NCBI RefSeq assembly: GCF_051401765.1
Contig: NW_027480440.1
Location: forward strand, 6,572,001-6,636,000
Direction of reading: 5' to 3'
DNA length: 64,000 nucleotides
Origin: Calliopsis andreniformis
Taxonomy: Eukaryota; Arthropoda; Insecta; Hymenoptera; Andrenidae
A model generated the notes under the pieces. The model had not been told where the DNA came from. It saw nothing but the letters and a program-made list of their open reading frames with translations, and searched no databases. Every line of letters begins with the position of its first letter. Position 1 is the first letter of the stretch. Position numbers and translations under genes: made by a program. This document shows, piece after piece, positions 26,636 through 39,689 of this stretch.

Positions 26636-28258
26636 CTCAATCGTCAATCCTCAATTCTCAATCCTCAATCGTCAATCTTCAATCCTCCATACTCAATCTT
26701 CAACCCTCAACCCTCATTCCTCAACCCTCAATCCTCATTCTTCAATCCTCACTACCCAATCCTCAATCTTCAATCCTCAATACTCAATCCTCAATCCTCA
26801 GTCCTCAAACCTCAATTCTGAATCCTCAATCCTGAATCTTCCATCTTCAGCTCTCAGTCCTCAACTATCAGTTGTCAATCCTCACTCCTGAATAGAATAT
26901 CCTCAATTCACAGTTTTCAATACTCAATACTCAAACTGCAATCTTCCAACCTCTATCCACAAATATCAATTTTCATCACTCAACCCTCAACACTCAGTCC
27001 TCAATGTTCAATCCTTAATTCTCAATTCTCAATCTTCGATCTTCAATACTGAATCTTCAATCCTCAATCCTCAATCCTCAATCCACAATCCTAAATCCTT
27101 AATGCTCTATCTTCAATCCTCAGTCCGCAATCCTCAATCTTCAATCCTCAATACTCAATCTTCAATCCTCAATCCTGAATCCTCAATCCTCAATCCTCAA
27201 TCCTCAATCCTCAATCAACAATACTCAATCTTCAATAATCAAGCCTCAATCTTCAATCCTCAATACTCAATCTTCAATCTTCAATCCTCAATCCTCAATC
27301 CTCAATCCTCAATCCGCAATCCTCAATCTTCAATCCTCAATACCCAATCTTCAATCCTCAATCCTCAATCCTGAAATCCTCAAGCCTCAATATTCAGACC
27401 TCAAACGTCAATACTCAGCCCTCAGCCCTCATCCTCAATCCACAAACCTCAATCCTCAATCCTCAATCTCCAATCCTCTATCCTCAACCCTCAATCCTCA
27501 GTCCTCAATCCTCAATCCTCAAACCTCAAACCTGAATACTCAATCCTGAATCCTCATTCTTCAGCCCTCAGTCCTCAACAATCAGTTGTCAATCCTCAAT
27601 CCTCAATAGAATATCATCAATTCACAGTTTTCAATACTCAATACTCAACCTGCAATCTTCAAATCTCTATCCACAAACATCAATTCTCATCACTCAACAC
27701 TCAACACTCAGTCCCCAAACCTCAATCTTCAATCCTCAATACTCAATCCTCAATCCTCAATCCTCAACCTTCAATCCTCAATACTCAATCTTCAATCCTC
27801 AATCCTCAATCCACAAACCTCAATCCTCAATACTCAATCGTCAGTCTTCAATCGTCAACACTCAATCTTCAATCCTCAATCCCCAATCCACAATCGCCAA
27901 TCCTCATTCTTCCATCCTCGATACCCTATCCTCAATCTTCAATCCTCAATCCTCGATCCTCAATTCTCAATCCTCAATCCTCAGTCCTCAGTCCTCAAAC
28001 ATCAATCCTCAACTCTCAGCCCTCATCCTCAATCCTCAATCCTCAATCCTCAATCCTCAATCCTCAATCTTCAATCTTCAATCCTCAATACTCAATCTTC
28101 AATCCTCAATCCTCAGTCCTCAAACCTCAATTCTGAATCCTCAATCCTCAATCATCAATCCTCAATACTCAATCTTCAATCCTCAATCCTGAATCCTCAA
28201 TCCTCTATCCTCAATCCTCAATCCTCAATCAACAATACTCAATCTTCAATAATCAATA
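26636..28258 (+). repeat. 1,623-bp tandem duplication, right copy
   Basis: This is the head-to-tail partner of 25,013-26,635. Differences seen include CACTCAACACTC near 27,690 (left copy CACTCAACCCTC) and CCCCAATCCACAATCG near 27,885 (left copy CCCCAATCCTCAATCG). After the junction the sequence continues like about 5,865 onward. Confidence 0.9.
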
Positions 28259-29113
28259 CTCAATCTTCAATCTTCAATACTCAATCCTCAATCCTCAATC
28301 CTCAATCCGCAATCCTCAATCTTCAATCCTCAATACTCAATCTTCAATCCTCAATCCTCAATCCTGAAATCCTCAATCCTCAATATTCAACACTCAACCC
28401 TGAAACTTCAATCCTCAATACTCAAACATCAATCCTCAATTCTCAATACTCAATCGTCAGTCTTCAATCCTCAACACTCAATCTTCAATCATCAACCCTC
28501 AACCTTCAATTCTCAACACTCAATCTTCAATCCTCAATCCCCAATCCTCAATCCTCAATCCTCAATCTTCAATCCTCAATACCCAATCCTCAATCTTCAA
28601 TCCTCAATCCTCAATCCTACAATTCTCAATCCCCATTCCGCAGTCCTCAGTCCTCAAACATCAATCCTCAACCGTCAGCCCTCATCCTCAATCCTCAATC
28701 CTTAATTCTCAATCCTCAATCCTCAATCTTCAATCTTCAATCCTCAATACTCAATCTTCAATCCTCAATCCTCAGTCCTCAAACCTCAATTCTGAATCCT
28801 CAATCCTCAATCATCAATCCTCAATACTCAATCTTCAATCCTCAATCCTGAATCCTCAATCCTCTATCCTCAATCCTCAATCCTCAATCAACAATACTCA
28901 ATCTTCAAGAATCAATCCTCTATCCTCAATCCTCAATCCTTAATACTCAACCATCAATCCTCAATTCTCAATACTCAATAGAATATCCTGAATTCTCAGG
29001 ATTCAATACTCAAACATCAATCCCCAACCCTGAGCCCCCATTCTCAATCCACAATCCTCACTCCTCAATCCTCAATCCTCAATCTTCAATCCTCAATCCT
29101 CTATCCTCAATTC
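28259..29113 (+). repeat. Mosaic heptamer stretch with M2 module
   Basis: The first part follows about 5,865-6,390, then the order skips forward (28,800 onward resembles about 6,680-6,940), then joins sequence like about 7,460. Two intervals of several hundred bases of the reference order are therefore missing. One M2 module (28,981) ends in the TCAGGAT form. Confidence 0.7.
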
Positions 29114-29972
29114 TCAATCCTCAATCCTCAATCCTCAGACCTCAAACATCAATAATCAACCCTCAGTCCTCGTCCTCAATCCACAACCCTCTATCCTCAA
29201 TCCTCAATCTTCAATCCTCAATCCTCAATCCTCAATCCTCAATCCTCAATCCTCAGTCCTCAAACCTCAATCCTGAATCCTCAATACTGAATGCTCATTC
29301 TTCAGCCCTCAGTCCTCAACAATCAGTTGTCAATCCTCAATCCTCAATAGAATATCCTCAATTCACAGTTTTCAATACTCAATCCCCATTCTTCGATCTT
29401 CAAATCTCAATACACAGACAGCAATTCTCATCACACAACCCTCAACACTCAGTCCTCAATCTTCAATCCTCAATCCTCAATACTCAATCTTCAATCCTCA
29501 ATACTCAATTTCCAATCCTCAATCCTCAATTCTCAATTCTCAATCCTCAATCCTCAGTCTTCAATCCTCAATCCTCAAACCTCAATCCTCAGTCCTCAAT
29601 CTTCAATCCTCAATACTCAATCTTCAATCCTCAATCCTCAATCCTCAATCCTCAATCCTCAATACTCAATCTTCAATCCTCAATACTCAATTTCCAATCA
29701 TCAATACTCAATTCTCAAACCTCAATCCTCAATCCTCAATCTTCAATCCTCAATCCTCAATCCTCAATCCTCAGTCCTCAATCTTCAATCCTCAATACTC
29801 AATCTTCAATCCTCAACCCTCAATCCTCAATCCTCAACCCTCAATCCTCAATCCTCAATCTTCAATCCTCAATACTCAATCTTCAATCCTCAATTCTCAA
29901 TCCTCAACCCTCAATCCTCATTCTTCAATCCTCAACACCCAATCCTCAATCTTCAGTACTCAATACTCAATC
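29114..29972 (+). repeat. 859-bp duplication (offset 972), left copy
   Basis: Matches 30,086-30,944. Both copies carry the private variant TACACAGACA (29,411 and 30,383) where the parental type near 7,780 and 20,580 has TACACAAACA. The shared variant shows that the local duplication came after that substitution. The left copy alone has ACAGCAATTC near 29,418. Confidence 0.88.
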
Positions 29973-30085
29973 CTCAATCCTCAATCCTCAATCTTCAATC
30001 CTCAATCCCCAGTCCTCAATCTTAAATCCTCAATGCTCAATCCTCAATCCTCAATCCTCAGTCCTCAATCCTCAATCCTCAATCC

Positions 30086-30944
30086 GCAATCCTCAATCCT
30101 CAATCCTCAGACCTCAAACATCAATAATCAACCCTCAGTCCTCGTCCTCAATCCACAACCCTCTATCCTCAATCCTCAATCTTCAATCCTCAATCCTCAA
30201 TCCTCAATCCTCAATCCTCAATCCTCAGTCCTCAAACCTCAATCCTGAATCCTCAATACTGAATGCTCATTCTTCAGCCCTCAGTCCTCAACAATCAGTT
30301 GTCAATCCTCAATCCTCAATAGAATATCCTCAATTCACAGTTTTCAATACTCAATCCCCATTCTTCGATCTTCAAATCTCAATACACAGACATCAATTCT
30401 CATCACACAACCCTCAACACTCAGTCCTCAATCTTCAATCCTCAATCCTCAATACTCAATCTTCAATCCTCAATACTCAATTTCCAATCCTCAATCCTCA
30501 ATTCTCAATTCTCAATCCTCAATCCTCAGTCTTCAATCCTCAATCCTCAAACCTCAATCCTCAGTCCTCAATCTTCAATCCTCAATACTCAATCTTCAAT
30601 CCTCAATCCTCAATCCTCAATCCTCAATCCTCAATACTCAATCTTCAATCCTCAATACTCAATTTCCAATCATCAATACTCAATTCTCAAACCTCAATCC
30701 TCAATCCTCAATCTTCAATCCTCAATCCTCAATCCTCAATCCTCAGTCCTCAATCTTCAATCCTCAATACTCAATCTTCAATCCTCAACCCTCAATCATC
30801 AATCCTCAACCCTCAATCCTCAATCCTCAATCTTCAATCCTCAATACTCAATCTTCAATCCTCAATTCTCAATCCTCAACCCTCAATCCTCATTCTTCAA
30901 TCCTCAACACCCAATCCTCAATCTTCAGTACTCAATACTCAATC
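30086..30944 (+). repeat. 859-bp duplication (offset 972), right copy
   Basis: Partner of 29,114-29,972. The 113 bp between the copies (29,973-30,085) contain an AAATCCTCAATGCTCAATCC stretch like those near 9,675 and 11,145. That stretch was probably carried in at the junction. Confidence 0.88.
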
Positions 30945-32321
30945 TTCAATCCTCAATCCTCAATCCTCAATCCTCAATCCTCAATCCTCAATCCTCAATA
31001 CTCAATCTTCAATCTTCAATCCTCAATCCTCAATCCTCAATCCTCAATCCGCAATCCTCAATCTTCAATCCTCAATCCTCAATCCTGAAACCCTCAATCC
31101 TCAATATTCAACACACAACCCTCAAACTTCAATCCTCAATACTCAAACATCAATCGTCAATTCTCAATACTCAATTGTCTGTTTTCAATCCTCATCACTC
31201 AATCTTCAACCCTCAATCCCCAATCCTCAATCCTCAATCTTCAATCCTCAATCCTCAATCCTCAATCCTCAATCCTCAATCTTCAATCCTCAATCCCCAG
31301 TCCTCAATCTTAAATCCTCAATGCTCAATCCTCAATCCTCAATCCTCAGTCCTCAATCCTCAATCCTCAATCCGCAATCCTCAACCTTCAATCCTCAATA
31401 CTCAATCTTCAATACTAAACCCTCAATCCTGATATCCTCAATCCTCAATATTCAACACACTACCCTCAACCTTCAATCCTCAATACTCAACCATCAATCC
31501 TCAATTCTCAATACTCAATCATCAGCCTTCAATCCTCAACACACAATCTTCAATCCTCAATCCTCAATCTTCAATCCTCAATACTCAATCCTCAATCCTC
31601 AATCCTCATTCCTCAATCTTCAATCTTCAATCCTCAATCCTCGATCCTCAATTCTCAATCCTCAATCCTCAATCCTCAGACCTCAAACATCAATACTCAA
31701 CCCTCAGTCCTCGTCCTCAATCCTCAATCCTCAATCCTCAGTCATCAATCCTCAATCCTCAATCCGCAATACTCAACCTTCAATCCTCAATACTCAATCT
31801 TCAATCCTAAATCCTCAATCCTGAAATCCTCAATCCTCAATATTCAACACAAAACCCTCAACCTTCAATCCTCAATACTCAAACATCAATCCTCAATTCT
31901 CAATACTCAATCATCAGTCTTCAACCCTCAATACTCAATCTTCAATCCTCAATCCTCAATCCTCAATCCTCAACACTCAATCTTCAATCCTCAATCCCCA
32001 ATCCTCAATCCCCAATCCTCATTCTTCAATCCTCAATACCCAATCCTCAACCGTCAGTCCTCATCCTCAATTCTCAATTCTCAATCCTCAATCCTCAATC
32101 CTCAATCTTCAATCCTCAATAATCAACCTCCAATCCTAGATCCCCAATCCCCAATCCTCAATCCTTAATCCTCAATCTTCAATCCTCAATCCCCAGTCCT
32201 CAATCTTAAATCCTCAATGCTCAATCCTCAATCCTCAATCCTCAGTCCTCAATCCTCAATCCTCAATCCGCAATACTCAACCTTCAATCCTAAATACTCA
32301 ATCTTCAATCCTAAATCCTCA
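30945..32321 (+). repeat. Mosaic heptamer stretch between duplicated blocks
   Basis: Bases 30,945-31,320 are heptamer array similar to parts of 28,260-28,600. Bases 31,321-31,830 resemble the family starting near 16,419 and 23,429. Bases 31,833-32,280 match 14,566-15,013 at offset 17,267. No M1 or M2 core was seen in this stretch, which is unusually long for the array. No gene signal. Confidence 0.7.
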
Positions 32322-33070
32322 ATCCTGAAATCCTCAATCCTCAATATTCAACACACAACCCTCAACCTTCAATCCTCAATACTCAACCATCAATCCTCAA
32401 TCCTCAATACTCAATCATCAGTCTTCAATCCTCAATACTCAATCTTCAATCCTCAATCCTCAATCCTCAATCCTCAATCCTCAATACCCAATCGTAAGTC
32501 CTCAATCCTCAACACTAAATCTTCAATCCTCAATCCCCAATCCTCAATCCCCAATCCTCATTCTTCAATCCTCAATACCCAATCCTCAACCCTCAGTCCT
32601 CATCCTCACTTCTCAATTCTCAATCCACAATCCTCAATCCTCAATCTTCAATCCTCAATAATCAACCTCCAATCCTGGATCCCAAATCCCCAATCCTCAA
32701 TCCTTAATCCTCAATCTTCAATCCTCAATCCCCAGTCCTCAATCTTAAATCCTCAATGCTCAATCCTCAATCCTCAATCCTCAGTCCTCAATCCTCAATC
32801 CTCAATCCGCAATCCTCAATCTTCAATCCTCAATACTCAATCTTCAATCCTAAATCCTCAATCCTGAAATCCTCAATCCTCAATATTCAACACAGAAACC
32901 TCAACTTTCAATCCTCAATACTCAACCATCAATCTTCAATTCTCAACACTCAATCATCAGTCTTCAATCCTCAACACTCAACCTTCAATCCTCAATCCTC
33001 AGTCTTCAATCCTCAATACTCAATCTTCAAACCTCAATCCTCAATCCTCAATCCTCAATCTTCAATCCTC

Positions 33071-34954
33071 AATCCTCGATCCTCAATTCTCAATCCTCAA
33101 TCCTCAATCCTCAGACCTCAAACATCAATACTCAACCCTCAGTCCTCGTCCTCAATCCACAACCCTCAATCCTCAATCCTCAATCTTCAATCCTCAATCC
33201 TCAATCCTCAATCCTCAATCCTCAGTCCTCAATCCTCAATCCTCAACCCTTAATCCTCTGTCCTCAAACCTCGATCCTGAATCCTCAATCCTGAATCCTC
33301 AATCTTCAGCCCTCAGCCCTCAACAATCAGTTGTCAATCCTCAATCCTCAATAGAATATCATCAATTCACAGTTTTCAATACTCAATACTCAATCTGCAA
33401 TCTTCAAATCTCTATCCACAAACATCAATTCTCATCACCCAACCCTCAACACTCAGTCCCCAATCCTCAATATGCAATCCTCAATCCCCAATCCTCAATC
33501 CACAATCCTCAACATTCAACCCTCAATACTCAATCTTCAATCCTCAATCCTCAATCCTCAATTCTCAATTCTCAATCCTCAATCGTCAATCTTCAATCCT
33601 CTATGCTCAATCGTCAATCCTCAATCCTCAGTCGACAATCCTCAATCCTCAAACCTCAATCCTCAACTGTCAGTCCTCGTCATCAATCCACAACGCTTAA
33701 TCCTCAATACTCAACCTTCAATCATCAATACTCAATCTTCAATCCTCAATCCTCAATCCTCAATCCACAATCCTCAATCCTCAATATTCAACACAAAACC
33801 CTCAACCATCAATTCTCACTACTCAACCATCAATCCTCAATTCTCAATACTCAATAGAATATCCTGAATTCTCATGGTTCAATACTCAATCCACAATATT
33901 CAATAATCAAATGTCAATCCTCAAACGTCAATTCTTAACACTCAATCCTCAACACTCAGTCCTCTCTCTTCAATCCTCCATCCTCAATCCTCAATCCCCA
34001 AGAGTCAATCCTCCATCCTCAATACTCAAACCTCAATTCTCAGTCCTCAAACCTCAATCCCGAATCCTCAACTCTGAATCCTCAATCTTCAGCCCTCGGT
34101 CCTCAACAAGCAATTGTCAATCCTCAATCCTCAATAGAATACCCTCAATTCACAGCATTCAATACTCAATCACCATTCCTCAAACTTCAAATCTCAATCC
34201 ACAAACATCAACGCTCATCATTCTACCCTCAACACTCAGTCCTCAATCTTCAATACCCAATCCTCAATCCTCAATCTTCAATCCTCAATACACAATCTTC
34301 AATCCTCAATCCTCAATTCTCAGTCCTCAATACTCAATCCTCAATCGTCAATCCTCAATTCTCAATCCTCAATCGTCAATCTTCAATCCTCCATACTCAA
34401 TCTTCAACCCTCAATCCTCATTCCTCAACCCTCAATCCTCATTCTTCAATCCTCACTACCCAATCCTCAATCTTCAATCCTCAATACTCAATCCTCAATC
34501 CTCAGTCCTCAAACCTCAATTCTGAATCCTCAATCCTGAATCTTCCATCTTCAGCTCTCAGTCCTCAACTATCAGTTGTCAATCCTCACTCCTGAATAGA
34601 ATATCCTCAATTCACAGTTTTCAATACTCAATACTCAAACTGCAATCTTCCAACCTCTATCCACAAACATCAATTTTCATCACTCAACCCTCAACACTCA
34701 GTCCTCAATGTTCAATCCTTAATTCTCAATTCTCAATCTTCGATCTTCAATACTGAATCTTCAATCCTCAATCCTCAATCCTCAATCCACAATCCTAAAT
34801 CCTTAATGCTCTATCTTCAATCCTCAGTCCGCAATCCTCAATCTTCAATCCTCAATACTCAATCTTCAATCCTCAATCCTGAATCCTCAATCCTCAATCC
34901 TCAATCCTCAATCCTCAATCAACAATACTCAATCTTCAATAATCAAGCCTCTAT
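33071..34954 (+). repeat. 1.9-kb core block, copy 5 of 5
   Basis: Near-identical to core copy 4 over its full length. The shared segment extends further left: 22,995-25,624 matches 32,322-34,951, about 2.63 kb, with roughly ten differences seen by eye. To the right it continues as a copy of 4,496 onward (offset about 30,458), so it joins two different relatives. Confidence 0.85.
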
Positions 34955-37900
34955 CCTCAATCCTCAATCCTCAATACTCAACCATCAATCCTCAATTCTC
35001 AATACTCAATAGAATATCCTGAATTCTCAGGATTCAATACTCAAACATCAATCCTCAACCCTGAGCCCTCATTCTCAATCCTCAATCCTCAATCCTCAAT
35101 CCTCAATCCTCAATCCTCCATCTTCAATCCTCAATACTCAATCTTCAATCTTCAATCCTCAATCCTCAATCCTCAATCCTCAATCCGCAATCCTCAATCT
35201 TCAATCCTCAATACCCAATCTTCAATCCTCAATCCTCAATCCTGAAATCCTCAAGCCTCAATATTCAGACCTCAAACGTCAATACTCAGCCCTCAGCCCT
35301 CATCCTCAATCCACAAACCTCAATCCTCAATCCTCAATCTCCAATCCTCTATCCTCAACCCTCAATCCTCAGTCCTCAATCCTCAATCCTCAAACCTCAA
35401 ACCTGAATACTCAATCCTGAATCCTCATTCTTCAGCCCTCAGTCCTCAACAATCAGTTGTCAATCCTCAATCCTCAATAGAATATCATCAATTCACAGTT
35501 TTCAATACTCAATACTCAACCTGCAATCTTCAAATCTCTATCCACAAACATCAATTCTCATCACTCAACCCTCAACACTCAGTCCCCAAACCTCAATCTT
35601 CAATCCTCAATACTCAATCCTCAATCCTCAATCCTCAACCTTCAATCCTCAATACTCAATCTTCAATCCTCAATCCTCAATCCACAAACCTCAATCCTCA
35701 ATACTCAATCGTCAGTCTTCAATCGTCAAACTCAATCTTCAATCCTCAACCCCCAATCCTCAATCTCCAATCCTCATTCTTCCATCCTCGATACCCTATC
35801 CTCAATCTTCAATCCTCAATCCTCGATCCTCAATTCTCAATCCTCAATCCTCAGTCCTCAGTCCTCAAACATCAATCCTCAACTCTCAGCCCTCATCCTC
35901 AATCCTCAATCCTCAATCCTCAATCCTCAATCCTCAATCCTCAATCTTCTACCTTCAATCCTCAATACTCAATCTTCAATCCTCAATCCTCAGTCCTAAA
36001 ACTTCAATTCTGAATCCTCAATCCTGAATCCTCAATCTTCAATCCTCAGACCTCAACAATCAATGCTCAATTCTCAATACTCAACAGAATATCCTGAATT
36101 CTCAGTTTTCAATACTCAATCCCCAATATTCAATCTTCAAATCTCAATCCACAAACATCAATTCTCAACACTCAACCCTCAACACTCAGTCCTCAATCTT
36201 CAATCCGCAATCTTCAATCCTCAGTCGTCAATCCTCAATCCCCAATCTTCTATCATCAATCCTCAATCCTCAATCATCAATCCTCAATCCTCAATCCTCA
36301 ATCTTCAATCCTCAATACTCAATCTTCAATCTTCAATACTCAATCCTCAATCCTCAATCCTCAATCCGCAATCCTCAATCTTCAATCCTCAATACTCAAT
36401 CTTCAATCCTCAATCCTCAATCCTGAAATCCTCAATCCTCAATCCTCAACCCTCAATCCTCAATCCTCAATCTTCAATCCTCAATACTCAATCTTCAATC
36501 CTCAATTCTCAATCCTCAACCCTCAATCCTCATTCTTCAATCCTCAACACCCAATCCTCAATCTTCAGTACTCAATACTCAATCTTCAATCCTCAATCCT
36601 CAATCCTCAATCCTCAATCCTCAATCCTCAGTCCTCAAACCTCAATTCTGAATCTTCAATCCTCAATCCTCAATCCTACAATTCTCAATCCCCATTCCGC
36701 AGTCCTCAGTCCTCAAACATCAATCCTCAACCGTCAGCCCTCATCCTCAATCCTCAATCCTTAATTCTCAATCCTCAATCCTCAATCTTCAATCTTCAAT
36801 CCTCAATACTCAATCTTCAATCCTCAATCCTCAGTCCTCAAACCTCAATTCTGAATCCTCAATCCTGAAACCTCAATCCTCAGCCCACAGTCCTCAACAA
36901 TCACTTGTCAATCCTCAATCCTCAATAGAATATCCTCAATTCACAGTTTTCAATACTCAATACTCAATCTGCAATCATCCAACCTCTATCCACAAACATC
37001 AACTTTCATCACTCAACCCTCAACACTCAGTCCTCAATGTTCAATCCTTAATCCTCAATTCTCAATATTCGATCCTCAATACTGAATCTTGAATCCTCAA
37101 TCCTCAATCCTCAATCCTCATCCTCAATCCTCAATCCTCAATCATCAATCCTCAATACTCAATCTTCAATCCTCAATCCTGAATCATCAATCCTCTATCC
37201 TCAATCCTCAATCCTCAATCAACAATACTCAATCTTCAATAATCAATCCTCTATCCTCAATCCTCAATCCTTAATACTCAACCATCAATCCTCAATTCTC
37301 AATACTCAATAGAATATCCTGAATTCTCAGGATTCAATACTCAAACATCAATCCTCAACCCTGAGCCCCCATTCTCAATCCACAATCCTCACTCCTCAAT
37401 CCTCAATCCTCAATTTTCAATCCTCAATCCTCAACCCTCAGTCCTCATCCTCAATTCTCAATTCTCAATCCTCAATCCTAAATCCTCAATCTTCAATCCT
37501 CAATAATCAATCTCCAATCCTAGATCCCCAATCCCCAATCCTCAATCCTTAATCCTCAATCTTCAATCCTCAATCCCCGGTCCTCAATATTAAATGCTCA
37601 ATGCTCAATCCTCAATCCTCAATCCTCAGTCCTCAATCCTCAATCCTCAATCCGCAATCCTCAATCTTCAATCCTCAATACTCAATCTTCAATCCTAAAT
37701 CCTCAATCCTGAAATCCTCAATCCTCAATATTCAGCACACAACCCTCAACCTTCAATCCTCAATACTCAACCATCAATCCTCAATTCTCAACACTCAATC
37801 ATCAGTCTTCAATCCTCAACACTCAATCTTCAATCCTCAATCCTCAATCCTCAATCCTCAACCCTCAATCCTCAATCCTCAATCTTCAATCCTCAATACT

Positions 37901-38397
37901 CAATCTTCAATCCTCAATTCTCAATCCTCAACCCTCAATCCTCATTCTTCAATCCTCAACACCCAATCCTCAATCTTCAGTACTCAATACTCAATCTTCA
38001 ATCCTCAATCCTCAATCCTCAATCCTCAATCCTCAATCCTCAATCCTCAATATTCAAAACACATCCCTCAACCATCAATCCTCAATATTCAAAACACATC
38101 CCTCAACCATCAATCCTCAATACTCAACCATCAATCCTCAATTCTCAATACTCAATAGAATATCCTGAATTCTCATGTTTCAATATTCAATCCACAATAC
38201 CCAATAATCAAAACTCTATCCTCAAACATCAATTCTCAGCACTCAATCCTCACCACTCAGGCCTCTCTCTTCAATCTTCCATCCTCAATCCTCTATCCTC
38301 AAGCGTCAATCCTCAATCCTCAATTCTCAAACCTCAATCCTCAGTCCTCAAACCTCAATTCCGAATCCTCAATCTTCAATACTCAATCCTCAATCGT
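34955..38397 (+). repeat. Right arm of superrepeat copy 3
   Basis: Collinear with about 4,496-8,722 (offset near 30,451-30,459). There is a replaced patch near 36,440-36,650 and a 798-bp deletion (114 heptamers) at about 37,859, where the offset falls from 30,451 to 29,653. The M1 and M2 order otherwise matches the reference: 35,012, 35,480, 36,087, 36,928, 37,312, 38,158. Confidence 0.78.
36438..36652 (+). repeat. Length-neutral replaced patch
   Basis: Flanks on both sides match 5,605-5,980 and 6,200-6,306 at the same offset of 30,458, but the interior of about 210 bp differs. The reference interior has ATTCAACACTCAACCC and GTCAGTCTTCAATCC words. The patch instead looks like 8,206-8,386 and 37,859-38,040, including TCTTCAGTACTCAA. 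Equal length with foreign content suggests gene conversion or a double exchange. Confidence 0.7.
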
Positions 38398-39253
38398 AAA
38401 ATCCTCAATCCTCAATATTCAACACACAACCCTCAACCATCAATCCTCAAAACTCAACCATCAATGCCCAATTCTCAATACTCAACAGAATATCCTGAAT
38501 TCTCAGTTTCCAATACTCAATCCCTAATCTTGAATCTTCAAATCTCAATCCACAAACATCAATTCTCATCACTCAACCCTCAAAACTCAGTCCTCAATCT
38601 TCAATCATCAATCCTCAATCCTCAATCGTCAATCCTAAATCCCCAATCCTCTATCATCAATCCTCAATCCTCAATCCTCAATCTTCAACACTCAATCCTC
38701 AATCCTCAATCCTCAATCCTCAATCCTGAATCCTCATTCCTCAAACCTCAATCCTCAAACCTCAGTCCTCATCCTCAATTCTCAATTCTCAATCCTCAAT
38801 CCTCAATCCTCAATCTTCAATCCTCAATAATCAATCTCCTATCCTAGATCCTCAATCCCCAACACTCAATCTTTAATCCTGAATCTTCAATCCTCAATCC
38901 CCAGTCCTCAATCTTCAATCGTCAATGCTCAATACTCAATCCTCAACCCTCAGTCCTCAATCCTCAATCCTCAGTCCTCAATCCTCAATCCTCAACACCC
39001 AAACCTCAATCCTCAATATTCAACACACAACCCTCAACCATCAATCCTCAATACTCAACCATCAATCCTCAATTCTCAATACTCAATGGAATATCCTGAA
39101 TTCTCATTGTTCAATACTCAATTCTCAATACTCAACAGAATATCCTGAATTCTCAGCTTTCAATACTAAATCCCCAATCTTCAATCTTCAAATCTCAATC
39201 CACAAACATCAATTCTCATCTCTCAACCCTCAACACTCAGTCCTCAATCTTCA
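38398..39253 (+). repeat. Truncated superrepeat copy 4 with internal deletion
   Basis: Bases 38,398 to about 39,120 follow 1 to about 725 (offset 38,397). From 39,121 the sequence follows 1,388 onward (offset 37,733), so 664 bp present in copy 1 are missing here. The join lies between two M2 modules that share the run ATTCTCAATA, which suits recombination between modules. Similarity to copy 1 fades at about 39,253, where a different subfamily begins. Confidence 0.75.
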
Positions 39254-39689
39254 GTCTTCAATCCTCAGTCCTCAATCTTCAATCCTCAATCCTCAATCCT
39301 CAATCTTCAATCCTCAATACTCAATATTCAATCCCCAATCCTCAATCCTCGATCTTCAATCCTCAGTCCTCAGTCCTCAATCTTCAATACCCAATCCTCA
39401 ATCCTAAAATCCTCAATCCTCAATATTCAACACACAACCTCAACCACCAATCCTCAGTACACAACCATCAATGCTCAATTCTCAATACTCAATAGAATAT
39501 CCTGAATTCTCAGCTTTGAATACTCAATCCTCAATCTTCAATCTTCAAGTCTCCATCCACAAACATCTATTCTCATCACTCAACCCTCAACACTCAGTCC
39601 TCAATCTTCAATCCTCAATCCTCAATCCTGAAATCCTCAATCCTCAATATTCAACACACAACCCTCAACCTTCAATCCTCAATACTCAA

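Larger units (their letters stand above)
21510..38397 (+). repeat. Superrepeat copy 3 (about 16.9 kb)
   Basis: Bases 21,510-22,975 match 1-1,473 (offset 21,502-21,509). The right end, about 34,955-38,397, matches about 4,496-8,722 at an offset near 30,451-30,459, apart from a replaced patch near 36,440-36,650 and a 798-bp deletion near 37,859. Between these lie two copies of the 1.9-kb core block, a 1,623-bp tandem duplication and a 972-bp-offset duplication. These make it the longest of the three copies. Confidence 0.78.
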
